Below the pieces are notes generated by a model that was given only the letters and a program-made list of their open reading frames with translations, did no database searches and was not told the origin of the DNA. From Buddleja alternifolia (taxonomy: Eukaryota; Streptophyta; Magnoliopsida; Lamiales; Scrophulariaceae): a DNA stretch of 64,000 nucleotides. The position numbers were made by a program, and so were the translations under genes. The stretch covers positions 29,666,199 through 29,730,198 of the forward strand of contig CM033405.1 in the NCBI GenBank assembly GCA_019426215.1, given 5' to 3'. This document shows positions 1-11,536 of this stretch, in pieces; position 1 is the first letter of the stretch, and every line of letters starts with the position of its first letter.

Positions 1-465
1 CTTGATTAATATGCAAGTCCAAATCCAACTACATGACATTTGGAAACATCTTATGGAACTTTGAAAGTAATAGCTATCGAACGGGGGATAGTCGTAGACT
101 TCCCGTCACTTCATCTAATGAGACAAATTTGAATATTATATATATATATAGGGTCAAGATCTAATACATACCCTATATTAGATAAGATATAAGACTCAAT
201 GTACACCATTGGATCCATTAAATCCAACAGTCCAAAAAAATAAAAAACATGTGGAAAAATTGATTTCAATTGGATCAGGGGTATAATAGTAAAATGATGT
301 CATTTTTCAAAGTCCACAAACCCACGTCACTGTAATATTTTTTTCATCGTCTTCTCTCTCAATTAATTCCAATCCTCTGAGAAGTATCAATGGAGTGTGG
401 GAGCTTGATCATGATCTGTAAACAAACTACTGCATGATTCTTCATGACCCAAAAAACTATGCTCC

Positions 466-744
466 TCAATCTTCACAAACTGTGGCTTCGTAACAACGAT
501 TCTTGTCAGAACGATCTTCAGGATTAATAATTCCATTGTGAATGTAGAAGAATTTGCGTTGATGATCATGAACAATTGGGCTTTCTTGATCGTTCAAAAT
601 AGCACTTGAATCACTATCAGACGATCCATCATTTAAATGATCAGTGAAAATTAAGGGAATCTCATCCGTTGTAATTAATCCATTTTGATTATTCTCAGTT
701 GCTTCTGCTGCTTCTTCATTATCATCAGATTTGCAATTATTTCT
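466..744 (-). pseudogene. Acidic coding-like fragment inside the long-TIR element
   Basis: A minus-strand frame of about 93 codons is open with no ATG and ends at TGA (466-468). It has stop codons just upstream. The product is rich in Asp, Glu, Asn and Ser (for example DDNEEAAEATENN and NDGSSDSDSS) and ends in a less biased stretch with FFYIHNGIINPED. I do not recognise the family. Its place between long inverted ends suggests a captured host-gene exon. A chance open frame in AT-rich DNA cannot be excluded. Confidence 0.3.
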
Positions 745-764
745 TCAATGTAATCACATATTAA

Positions 765-925
765 TAAACCATTATACAGTATGTTATAACACATTATACA
801 GTATGTTATAACTCATTATACATTATGTGTTTATAACAAAAATATTCAATTATACAGTATCTTATAAGCCATTATACAATATGTTATAATACATTATACA
901 GTATGGTATAATATATTTTACAATA
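765..925. repeat. Short tandem repeat, unit about 24-27 bp
   Basis: The motif CATTATACAGTATGTTATAA recurs about five to six times with small changes, spaced roughly 25 bases apart. It lies inside the long-TIR element and has no coding potential. Confidence 0.7.
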
Positions 926-1912
926 TATAAATAAAATATTAAATCAAGAAAATATATATATATACATATATACATAGGGTGGGAGCTCATATTCTATGGG
1001 TGTAAAAAGAGTCTGTCAAGCTGTGGCAACAGCACACTAAGAGAGCAGAAACTGATGATGAATATAGTGCAGCTATATACGATATAGCACTGCTTTTGAA
1101 TGAGATCTATCTGTAGATCCCTTTCTCTAAAAGCGTACTTTTGCTCTTCATGGTCTTTCTTTCTTTCTGGTACACGAGAAATTGTTTATAATCTGATCGC
1201 TACCCACATCTCATATTTTTCATCAAAATTAAACACCGACGGAGAAATGAAATTGGTGTATGGTAAAAGAAATATGAACAAATAGAAATTCAAAGATTTG
1301 AATATGAATTTACTATTTTTTGTATCAAACATATTTCTCTGTTTGCTGAACTTGAAAGGATTAATTAAATATGGAAGAAGAATATTTTATTGCGTATAAT
1401 AAGGGATTTGATTTGGATCCTGCATATTATTTGCATGAGTTTGTTAGACCTATTGACCAAAATACCCCCATCATCATTAAATTAAATATAAAATCCGAAA
1501 TAATGGCTTTAAATATGGACCTTGGGATTAAATGGTTTAAATGGTCTAGATTGAGTCTTATATCTTACCTAAACTATAGGGATGTATTTGATCCATACCC
1601 TATATATATATATATATATATCTCTGCTAAACCTTTGACTTGTTTGTTTTGTTGTTTTATTCCAGATCCTACTAAGGATGTCCGTTTTCTACGACTGTAA
1701 GGTTCCATGGACGAATTGTTACATAAGACTTCTCATCATTTTTGGAAAACTACATAAATAATAATAAATATGATGATAATGACAATAAAACCGTCATATA
1801 TGATAATAATTAAATACTTACAATAAAACAATTTAACGATAAGAATTACGCTATAAATGTGGATCGGAGTCCGATGACGGTGTATCGTCGGTGGACAGCG
1901 TCTATATAAATC

Positions 1913-2036
1913 TCACTATTAAACATGTATAATTTGTTTTTGTGACAAAACAAAATTTTTTGTCACTAAAGATTTATAATTAGTGACAATTTTGACATTG
2001 GACATTTTCTTATTATTGTTTTATTTTTTTGTAGTG
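1913..2036. mobile_element. Small CACTA-type MITE or terminal fragment
   Basis: The segment starts CACTATTAAAC and ends TTTTTTTGTAGTG, as in CACTA elements (5' CACTA, 3' TAGTG). It contains GTCACTAAA and TTAGTGACAA motifs, which are also found in the block at 22830-23220. A 3-bp target duplication was not found, so it may be only one end of a larger element. Confidence 0.35.
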
Positions 2037-5000
2037 GTAGTGATCATTTAGAAAGCAAAATTCCAACGGCTACCATGGAGCAAATGAGCAACAAATCTTA
2101 CGCAGCAAGTTCTTTAAAATCATATTGAACTTTGAATATTCATGACAAGATAATTAACCTCATTGCATTAGTTGTTGCTTTTTTAAGGTAAATGACTGCA
2201 CTATGTGCAAAATGCACTAGCAAAAAGAAGAAAACAAAGAGAAAGATGCTTGAGAGAGTACAATTTTGTTTGATATTATTTCCAAAAAATAAATTGCCCC
2301 CCACAAAATTCTTCAAAATTTATTTACAGAGAATATTAAGGTCACCTTTTAATAGTGATAAGAATTTTATATTATACATTGAGAGTATTATAATCAATTT
2401 AGTTATTTGAAAAAAAAAATGTGGCGTGTCTGTTAAAAATATGCGGTGTCAATATAAACTTCATTCCTTATTTTCTATATATATAATACTATGACATAAT
2501 GATGTAATCAGCCGTACACTAAAGAGAAAGCCAGCACATACTCTAATCTCTAAGATAAAATATTATGCACTAGAAGCTTCGTGACATTTTCTATCTGACT
2601 TTTGTAATACGCATAACAATATGAAGGCACGTCGCAAACATTTTGTGCTCTTGAAAAAATCCAGGGCTTTTTTATTTACATTTGAAAAGAAATATTCTTG
2701 TTTTATATTATTTGACATATTAAATATTTATTTTATTTAGTTTATCACTAATTACATCTTTTACTTAATTAGTATAATTACAACTTGCATATTCACTAAT
2801 TTTGACCTCATAGCCCCCACATTTCTCTCGTAATAAAACTTTATAATTGGTCCGCTTTATTAGAAAAATAGTGGAACTTGTTGATGGCATAAAAATAAAT
2901 TATGTAGACCTCCTATTTTGTCCTCATCTTGATTATAAACTATATTTTTCTCCGTTAATTACCTTTTTTTCTTTAATTTTTCTAGAGTCTTTGAAAATTA
3001 AAACAAATTAAATTAAATTTTAAATAAGAAATTCTATAAAAAGAAACAATTTATTAATTATTTATAGTTATCAATTCTAACTGTTGAGTATTTTTTAAAC
3101 CAAAAAATTGGTGGATTTATTATTTTGAATTGGAAAACAAACTCATATATTCTCAACATGCTTTTAATTTTTAGCTTCTGTCAAATTACTTGTGGGAAAT
3201 TAGGAGCAAAACAACAATATAAAACGGGTAAAATTAGCTTAATTTCAACAGGAAGTTGAAAAATACTACTTTTTTTTTTTTTTTTACCTTTTAAGTTTTT
3301 TACATACAAAATGGGTAAATTGAGTATAAGGATGTGTTTTTCACAATGTTTGTTAATAAGGAGTTTATAAATGTTTAGTGCTTATAAAATATTTTAACTC
3401 TTCAAAAATATTTTTTTGGAGCTTTTTGATATATTTTTTGTGACAGTTTATTTGAGAACTTATAAATTATTTGACCAAACATTCAACTTATGAACCTAAC
3501 CAAACACACTCTAAATTACAAAAGCTTATTGAACAAAAGTTAGAATGTGAACTTAATAAAGTATTTGCTTGCAAGCAAAGTGTTCTAGAATAAGTTCAAC
3601 ACCATTTTTAATTATCATGATATATAAACTAAAGTACAAAACATTCATGCATCCAATTCAGGAAGAATATAGTTAATTACTTAAAATAACTCAATCGAAT
3701 CATCTTTATATTCTCATTAATAATTTCTGAAAGTTTATTATTATCATTATTTAAAATATATTATATTTTAGAATACATAATAATAATAAAAACAAAAACT
3801 TATGAACTGGCTCGTTTTGAACGTCGATATAAATATGATTACAAACTCAAATAAAAGACTTTGGGTTTAGAAAATTCTCAAATTTAGAATCAGAATTTTT
3901 TGGAAGTAGTTTGGATTTTCATTTTTATGAGGTTTAGAAATATTGTTGGAGATACCATTTTGGACTTTTACGTGTTTTGAGATTGAAATATCAAATATAC
4001 CAAATATATACTAATAGAATTTCGAGTTCATCGCAATAATTTGAGCAAACAATCCAAAATGATTTCCAAAGAACTTAAATTATTTAGGAACTCAAAACTA
4101 TCCAAACAAATATGATCAAAATTATTATGTATATATAATTTTTAATTTACAAGTTATTTTACAAATAATAATGATTTACATAAGGTCGACCCTATTTCAA
4201 TTAAATATTTATAGTTTAACAATGCATCTAAAAACTTATCTTATTTTAGTAGAGTTTGAAATATTTATAGGTATGAAAACAATGTTCTAAATTATTAGTT
4301 TATTACAAAAGTCCAGGCACAGGTCCGTCTTACTGCTTCACTTCCAAGAATTACGGCTAAAATAAGAGTGATTTCCAGAAAGTTGCAGGATCTTAAGTTT
4401 TGGCCGTATAACTAAAACCATTATAAATAATTAACATTGGGCATGCAAATCTCATTAAATAAATAATTATGATTATCACATCACTCGAAATTTGAAGAGC
4501 CACTAAATATGGCCAAGACGAACACGTGATTTCAATTTTCACATACTTTCGATTCTCTTCTACATATTTTCTATTTGATTTTGTATTTCATTTTATAAAT
4601 GGAAGACAAGTGTGGAATCCACACTTACGTGTATGTATAAAAAAGGGATAATTACAGTGACCTCCGCTATTGTGAGGCCTACGTAGAATCACCTCCCTTA
4701 ACTTATGCGTCTTTTCCAAACCCTTCCCTTGAGTTAATGGACCGTTAAAAACCCTAACAGAACTTGTCAAATGCATTATATACTCAAGGAAAAATTCAAA
4801 CGTTGTAACCGACCAAATTAGCTTCTGTGATTACTGATTAGGATCCTAAAAGATTTGAAATTGTTTAACTATCTTATGAACATGGGATTACTTAATATCC
4901 CTCAGCTTGATCGGTCCTGTTCTCAAGGATATATTCACCACAAAGTCAAAGCTCTTCATGGCCATACAATTAAAGAAGAAAATATTAGCTTAGATTTGAC

Positions 5001-5577
5001 CAATCATGTAATCATATGATCACAATCCAATTATATATAAACATGTATGAATTGTGATTGGTATATATAACAGGTGAATTGTGATTGATTAATATACTTG
5101 ATGACAACATGTTAATCTTAATTGACAGAAATTTTGAGCTTAGATCATGTTCGGGCACGCAAACCCAATTAATTACATAATTAGCAAATAATATAACACT
5201 TGCGTCTTCTGTAGTGTATGTACACCAGTCACGATACACTAATTCACTTTTCACGTGGTTGTTTATTTTATCATACGTATTCATAATTTCTGGATAATTC
5301 AATCAAATGTATTTAAATTATATCATTAGATAATACTTTTCAATCAACTTCATAAAAACAATCATATATAAGAAACAAGGTACAAAGAAGTACATAGTAC
5401 ATTAGACATTAATTACTGATTTTCATCTTAATTTCCACAAACTTATTTGATTTCTAGCTTATAGATATATATCACACAAATATATATTCATAATCAAATG
5501 TTTATTTTAGAAATTAAAAACGGTAGAAATTTATTCAACAATAACATTAATTAATTTTCCATTAATCTCGGCGACCT
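2037..5577. other. Gene-poor AT-rich intergenic region
   Basis: No protein-coding gene is supported in this stretch. Open frames are short, unspliced and low in complexity. A poly-T tract lies near 3269-3286. A segment around 4640-4800 (AATTACAGTGACCTCC and onward) resembles one end of a common non-autonomous DNA element, but its partner end is not visible. Confidence 0.6.
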
Positions 5578-6006
5578 TCACCCGCGGTTACCGCCTGACC
5601 CAGCTCGTGATCCAGCGTGAGACCCTGCAGATGAGCCAGCTTCCGAACCCGCACCACCTGAGCCCGATCCAGCTCGTGATCCAGCACGAGACCCTGCAGA
5701 TGAGCCCGCTTCAGAACCCGCACCACCTCCTCCTGAACCTGCACTCGAACTTGAACTTGAGCTCGAACTGGAACTTGAGCTAGCCCCTCCCCCGCCGGAT
5801 CCAGATCCGGCTCCTGCTCCGGCTCCAGAACCACTACCACCGCCTCCTAAACCAATGCCAATCCCCGCACCTACACCGACCCCTAAGCCGCCTAGGCCAC
5901 CTAAGTCCAAGCCGAGGTCCTTTCTTGCGACCCGGCTCTCAGAAACCGTTGCAAATGCCGATATAGTAAGCAAAGCAAGAAGAACATAAGACTTCAACTT
6001 TGCCAT
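5578..6006 (-). CDS. Glycine/serine-rich secreted protein (GRP-like)
   Basis: An intronless 142-residue protein. The N-terminus is a typical signal peptide: a basic start (MAKLKS), hydrophobic core VLLALLTISAFATV at residues 8-21 and likely cleavage near SES/RV. The mature part is a Gly-rich block (GLGGLGVGVGAGIGIGLGGG), a run of 13 Ser, and a two-fold repeat of about 20 residues built from GSEAGSSAGS and RAGSG. The Ser run mixes AGC, AGT, TCA, TCG and TCC codons, so it is not recent codon slippage. Glycine-rich proteins with signal peptides are usually cell-wall or apoplastic structural proteins; that role is inferred from composition. The start is the first ATG in frame, about 100 bases below a good TATA box (6107-6113). 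The neighbours are repeats. Confidence 0.8.
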   Translation of the reverse strand: MAKLKSYVLLALLTISAFATVSESRVARKDLGLDLGGLGGLGVGVGAGIGIGLGGGGSGSGAGAGAGSGSGGGGASSSSSSSSSSSSSAGSGGGGAGSEAGSSAGSRAGSRAGSGSGGAGSEAGSSAGSHAGSRAGSGGNRG

Positions 6007-6106
6007 AATTAGTTTTTGTAGCCTATGATTCCTTAAATTTTCTTGTCTACTAAATAATAAGTTTGGAGTTGTATTTTAGTAGTGAACAACGTGAGAATGA
6101 AGGTGT

Positions 6107-6113
6107 ATTTATA
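6107..6113 (-). promoter_or_regulatory. TATA box of the glycine-rich protein gene
   Basis: On the minus strand the sequence reads CTATAAATAC. It lies about 100 bases upstream of the ATG at 6006, a normal plant TATA-to-start distance with a short leader. Confidence 0.6.
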
Positions 6114-6400
6114 GTTGTAGGTAGATGCTAAGGTTTGAAACGTGAACATTGCCAAAAATTAAAGAATTCAGAAGTGGGATTAGCATTTTGGTTGATTATA
6201 TATTATTGGGAAATTGTGTGGATGAAAAAAGCTAAGGCATGCAGTGGAAAGTCTGTTTGGAAACCTATAATGATGGCCAAATCTATCAAATTTATCATTA
6301 TGAGATGGTGCCGACCCATTCCACTAGCTAACGCATGCGGTAGAGTTTGATTGTATATATCATATATGTATCTATTTTTCTATTAGTATATATGAAAATT

Positions 6401-6730
6401 GGGAAAATTGCATCAATTTATGTTCCATAAGATATCACATTTTGCAATTTTATTCCTATTGAATTTCAAGTTACAATTTTAGTTCCATAGGACTCAAAAA
6501 GTCAAAGTGTTGATCCCATCCGTCTATTTTTGACGGAAATAAGAGAGTGAAGTGCTTGTTCCGTTAGTCCAGAAAATACAAACTAGCGGCGAGTGAAGTG
6601 CACACGCTTTTTTCAATCAAAAAATAGACAATACAACTTTTTGAATTTTATGAGACTAAAGTTATAACTTAAAAGTCAATCGGACTAAAATTGCAAGATG
6701 CAATATCTTATGGGATTAAAAGTGTAATTT
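6401..6730. mobile_element. 330-bp MITE with 10-bp target duplication
   Basis: TATGAAAATT is directly repeated at 6391-6400 and 6731-6740. The inverted ends share the block CCATAAGATAT..CA..TTGCAATTTTA..CC. A direct repeat of 9-10 bp with TIRs points to a Mutator-like MITE. Confidence 0.7.
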
Positions 6731-6740
6731 TATGAAAATT

Positions 6741-7824
6741 CTTATGCAGACTCGTTTGGCTGTATTCAATTGAATACATGATAATTAAGTATTATTATGT
6801 TTGTGGATCAATCGTTTTAGTCGGAGTGTATCTCAATATTGGTAAGTATAATCCACTCGTTTTTTAAATATTTAAACTAAATTCGAAGTGAAATTATCAA
6901 TGATGTTTAAATGCATATAGTATATTTATATATTAAATAAATGTGAAGCTGGAAATTAAGGAATGGGAGAACCCCACCCACTACCAATGCCAGATGGTAA
7001 GAACTAAGAATGAATAATGGAAACTTCTGGATTTGGCATTGGTCAAGCACTTCGAATCATGGTCGACGTTAAAGCACCGCGTTTCGATCACTCTTGTTAG
7101 ACCATTTTCAGTTTAGGAGTAAGCTAGACAATTACGTGGATTTATTGATAACATTGTGATTGTGCCTTTATCAGCAGCGCCACTCTAATTTTGAAACACT
7201 GTAATTGTGTCGGGATTAACAATCCCACCATGGTGCTTATGAGGGCGCAACCCATGGTGCTTACGAGGGCGCAAGCCGCGCAACCATCTATTCGTCATCT
7301 GATGCTTTGCACTACCAAATGTATAAGAAAATAAAATTTTATCTATGCTATTAGATATAAAATTTAACCAATTGCTAAGCGATTGATCCTAACAAATTCA
7401 AGCTAAATTTGTGAGTGTTGAGTCAATTTGAGCCTATTGACAATTTTATTAACTTGAATGAATTTGCACTCGGGCTTCATGTCAAATTGGGTGCACTTCA
7501 AATTTCGTAGAATTACAATTATACATATATGATGTGATATGTAGAGCTGGCCACATAAATCGAAATAATCTTAATATTCAGTCATGAAGACTCTTAAGAT
7601 AACCCTATCAAAGATGAGCGTGCAAGCAAGCGTATTTCAGATCGTGACCAACATAATTGCTACAAATGAACAAGGACCGTACTTGCACAATATAAAAAGG
7701 GAAAAATGCATATACACAAAACACAAGAAATAATAATTCATTATATTTACTCAAATGAAACACGAATAATAATGATAATACTAAGCAAAACAAAACATAA
7801 TATGAAATAATTAATAATAATATC
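6741..7824. other. Intergenic, no gene seen
   Basis: No coding region is supported. A slightly GC-richer patch at about 7195-7300 carries two copies of a ~16-base phrase (ATGGTGCTTATGAGGGCGC and ATGGTGCTTACGAGGGCGC). Confidence 0.5.
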
Positions 7825-7837
7825 TAAAAATTGAGAT

Positions 7838-8005
7838 TTTTTTTTTTTGGTTTCCCACGGGTTTCCCTACACCACATTGGGTATGAGACGCTTTGCGGTA
7901 TTGAGTCTGCCACTGACCTGAGAGGATTTGTCATTGGGAGAGTCGAACACGCTCCCCACTCAAGAGCGTAGTGGTGGACAAACCACTACGCCAACCCTTC
8001 AGGTT
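7838..8005 (-). mobile_element. SINE (family 1), minus orientation
   Basis: It is flanked by the 13-bp direct repeat TAAAAATTGAGAT (7825-7837 and 8006-8018). The low-coordinate end is a poly-T run, which is the poly-A tail read on the minus strand. The other end contains ACTACGCC and a GTCGAAC stretch, resembling pol III A and B boxes in reverse. The 3' body phrase GTAGGGAAACCC is shared with the SINEs at 53236 and 29635. Confidence 0.75.
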
Positions 8006-8032
8006 TAAAAATTGAGATCTATAAGTGTTTTG

Positions 8033-9553
8033 CTATGCTCCAAAATGTTGCTCCCACATTTTAGCAACAAAGAGCAGTAGATGTGAAATCATAAGTAAAA
8101 GAGACATGACAATTAGGAATGTCCCAAGTTTATACCATTTACCCTCCAATGTTGTCACGAATCCTTCCTTGCAAGCATGGCAGTCATAGCACAACATTGT
8201 CTCATCATTCTGCCACGTGTCACAATCCCCGTCGTATGGTATATTAATGTCCGTCATTTCTTTGTTGCTTTTTCTCCAATATGTTACGTTCACGTATTCC
8301 ATTTCACATATTGACGGTGGACTGCAGCACCCGGACTTATCAACACATGGAAAAATAGTACAAATTAAATAAGTATTTAGGGTAATAATAATAATAATAT
8401 GCATCCCAAAATGAATGCTCTTATTGCTAACTTTAACCAGTCAATTTGATTATTATTCTTTCTCATTTTCAATAATAAATTCATAATATAGTTAATTACC
8501 TGAAAGTACCTGAATATTATTAAAAAACAACGAATATCATGTTTGGAAAGCCACAAAAATTAGCAAATAATTACTAATTTGCAACATCGTGACACTATCG
8601 TATTTTAATTCTTTGCACTTGTTCAAAAAAAATTGCAGCTCAGAATCGCTCAAAATCAAATTAACCACACAACGAGTGAATTACATTTATAGTGTCATTG
8701 ATGTATAAGTCAAGAAAAAGCAATCAATCACATGTTATATAGTAGGGTGTGCATGACAAATTTGATGCGGGCAAGAATTTTAAGTGAAAATGTCATAGAT
8801 AATTCTATCCAATTTACCTTTTTTTCCCCTTCGTGATACTACTTAATGAGGAAATATTAAATATGTATGCTAATTGGAAAACCAATAAAATAAAATAAAG
8901 TATATACACAACATATGAAATCATTATTAATATACCTCAATTGGAGACAATGTACCGGTAGCATAGTCATAAGGCTTGAGATTATAAGATCTAGAAACCA
9001 AATCTCTGCATGTCCTTGTATAAAACAAGCAAGACTTAATATTATTCCAATTATAATCACCATGCACCTTCATCCTAAGCCATCTAGGTGATCCCGGAAT
9101 TTGTCGATTATCAGTATTAAAACTTCCTCTAAGAGTAAGTCCAACAATGAACATCAACACCAATAAAATAGTCACTATGATTAGGCCCGGGGCTAGAAAC
9201 CGAGCCCTAGAGTAAACAACACCGTTGCTAACGAGGAACACAACGATTAGGCCAATCACTATACCGAGTTGCAATTTTGGTAGGGTTTTTAATAGCCCTT
9301 CGCAGTCGTATTGCTGCACGTAAAGTAACCATATTGCTTGGAAGAGGAATGGGATTGATAGAAGGAATGTGACTAGGGCTAATGGGAGCATAGTATGCCT
9401 TACTTTGATTGATTTAAGTCGCATCTTCCTTTGAGGTTTGGGTTCGGGTTCGGAATCAGGCTCATTTGTAATGAATTTTTTTTCTTCCTCGACCGTCACA
9501 ACCACCGTTTCAGTGGAATTATCGTTGTCATCGTTATTGTTGTTTTCAGTCAT
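8033..9553 (-). CDS. Tetraspanin family protein, two exons
   Basis: Exon 1 is complement(8936..9553) and exon 2 complement(8033..8335). The intron has GT-AG ends and phase 0, giving 306 residues. Four membrane segments are visible: about 54-78, 96-113, 121-141 and 275-297. The large extracellular loop between TM3 and TM4 carries the plant tetraspanin motif GCC-x-PP (SGCCSPPSIC, residues 207-216) plus further Cys (GDCDTW, CYDCHAC) for disulphides. The N-terminus is an acidic Asn/Asp/Glu-rich cytosolic tail of about 50 residues, longer than in many plant family members. Tetraspanins organise plasma-membrane microdomains; the exact subfamily is not assigned. The ATG at 9551-9553 is the first in frame. 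The gene looks intact. Confidence 0.88.
8336..8935 (-). other. Intron of the tetraspanin gene
   Basis: A 600-base AT-rich intron. The donor is GAG/GTATAT at 8936/8935 and the acceptor GATAAG/TCC at 8336/8335. Nothing else is recognised inside it. Confidence 0.8.
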
Positions 9554-10456
9554 GTTTAGAGGGATGATGGAGCAAAAGAAAATGGAAGTTTTGGAGGAAA
9601 CTTTTTATTTGTGTACTTGTTTTGAAGTGTTGGAGTGTAGAGTTTTTAAGCTAAGTATTGTAGGTTTCTACTTTCTAGTCACTAGTTTACCAAGTCATTC
9701 TACTTAGGAAATTCACATTTGCTATAAATTCTCTCAAGTTTGAGACATTATTGGATAGGCAGTTGGAAGAATAAGTCATAGTTCGTAACAAAATCCGAGT
9801 TGTACACAAGGTACATTGAAAATAGTACACAAGTAATCAAGTAAAATCTACTAATTCTTATTAAAATTATGAAAAAATCTTTCATACATAAAATATTTTC
9901 ATAACAACGTTTAGAATATAATGAAGCCACATTTTATATTGCTCTAACACCTCATGATTCTGATCACTATTTATCATTTCCATATTTTAAAAATCTGCAA
10001 TGTAATATTGGTCCTTTTTTATGGGCAGACGATGAAAATCATATTCTCAATGTTAAATTATTCTGTATCCTTTTATTGACTTGATGTGAAGATTTAGATT
10101 GCAAGCGAAAGTTTTCAACATCATTCGACTTTTAGATATAAATGGTTGAAAGTTAATGGTGCCACAATTTAAACATTACTTAAGTTAATAAAAATGGGAA
10201 AAAAAATTCCATTTAGGAAATATGATGAGCTGGATAAGCCAATAATGTGAACTAGTACTATCTTTTGGTTTTCCATGTTAGTAGTCCATATACTATAACA
10301 CTAATATGCTAATTAACAACTATACCTAATATAAATAAAATTTTGCCTATTTGGTTTATGATTACTTCGAGTTTAAATAGACTGGACATAAACTGGAATA
10401 ATTAATTTCCCCCAAAATATTCAGAAAATGAGTTTGAGAGTGGAAAATTGGAAATA
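9554..10456. other. Intergenic upstream of the tetraspanin
   Basis: This is the upstream region of the tetraspanin gene. No convincing TATA box was found near its ATG, and no other gene is seen. Confidence 0.5.
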
Positions 10457-10467
10457 GCATTGTGTTA

Positions 10468-10673
10468 CCCAAAACTTGTTACTCTAGTAGTATCAACTTC
10501 CATTTTCATGTCGGAGGTCCTCGGTTCAATTCCAAACTGTCACAAGTTGTGACTTTTCTCTCCTTATTTGGAGTCTTATAGGGTCTATGTGGCCCATGAT
10601 TAAAAATTATCAACCTGAGTTTGTCGGGTTAGGATATCCCCTCTATCTAGAATTTTTTTGAAAAAAGAAAATG
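10468..10673 (+). mobile_element. SINE (family 3), plus orientation
   Basis: It is flanked by the 11-bp direct repeat GCATTGTGTTA (10457-10467 and 10674-10684). The 5' part has an A-box-like stretch and the B-box-like GGTTCAATTCC, and the 3' end is A-rich. The body phrase TCACAAGTTGTGACTTTT recurs inverted in the copy at about 13487-13620. Confidence 0.72.
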
Positions 10674-10814
10674 GCATTGTGTTAAGATTTGTAAAATCTT
10701 GTAATTTAAGAAATTACTAGAAAAATAAACCAATATCAATATAATTCAAGCGCCTTAAAAAATAATAATTGAAAAAAGCATACAAATCTGTTCAAATTAA
10801 TTCAATATACACTT

Positions 10815-11337
10815 TTTTTTTAAGAAAAATCGATTTTATATATCATTCAATCGAAAGTTTACAACGCCTGGAACAATACAATTTATATCGACTCAAACGA
10901 TGTAGTAAGAACATCTGAAACACCAACTGTCAAGTTTTTTGAAAATGACAAATTTTAAGAACTCACAAACAAACATAAGAAAACTCTTGTAGTCGAGACC
11001 ATACTCTTGTTCAAGAGAGAAAAACTCTCCTTCGAGAGAGAAAATAAAAACTAAACACAAATATAAAATATTATCTAAAACCTTGTTTATTGTCCGTCTT
11101 CATCTCGTTAGATCCATCTCTGTCTCAATAGATCCATCCATATTTCGTCAAATCTGAAGTTGGGATACATAATTTGAAGTAGGGTGTTCCAACCCAACTC
11201 GTCGATGATGGTGTTGACAATAGTGATGATGGAGGTAACTGTCTCACCAAACCATCATCGGCGGAGAAGAAGAGAATAAAAAGATTCAAGTTTGAGAGTT
11301 GAAAAAAAGAAAGAAAAAAAGACGCGGCTTAGGTTAC
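10815..11337 (-). mobile_element. Retroposed fragment (5'-truncated LINE or SINE-like)
   Basis: It is bounded by a 15-bp direct repeat with one mismatch: ATTCAATATACACTT (10800-10814) and ATTCAATATAAACTT (11338-11352). The left end is poly-T (poly-A on the minus strand), the mark of target-primed retroposition. No protein domain is recognisable. Confidence 0.6.
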
Positions 11338-11536
11338 ATTCAATATAAACTTCGACTATTTAAAAAGAGAAATTATTAAGTGCACAAATGTGGAGTTAAA
11401 TTTCCAACAATTTTAACCACATAAATGGAAATGGACATATATTTCAATAATTGTTTTGAATAAATAACTACAAAGTTATCGTATGACATAAGCAAACAAA
11501 TATAATAAAATAATTTGATTGGTGTTACATTGTTAG

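Larger units (their letters stand above)
151..1600. mobile_element. Long-TIR DNA transposon, Mutator-like non-autonomous candidate
   Basis: The left end (GGGTCAAGATCTAATACAT, from 151) and the reverse complement of the right end (GGGTATGGATCAAATACAT, to 1600) match. The similarity continues inward for more than 100 bases: GATAAGATATAAGACTCAAT lies near 180-200 and its complement near 1553-1575. Both ends abut AT dinucleotide runs, so the target duplication cannot be read. Long TIRs, ~1.45 kb length and no transposase suggest a non-autonomous Mutator-like element. That is inference; only the inverted ends are seen directly. Inside are a coding-like minus-strand fragment (466-744) and short tandem repeats (~765-925). 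Confidence 0.6.

Noticed and set aside
1371..1700. 109-codon plus-strand frame
   Set aside because: It runs through the right inverted repeat of the long-TIR element and a TA microsatellite. No domain and biased composition.
5562..5840. 92-codon frame overlapping the glycine-rich gene
   Set aside because: It is a shifted reading of a repetitive GC-rich coding sequence, with Val/Gln/Leu repeats typical of that artefact.
7195..7320. GC-richer patch considered as part of an exon
   Set aside because: No open frame or splice signals. It consists mostly of a short duplicated phrase.
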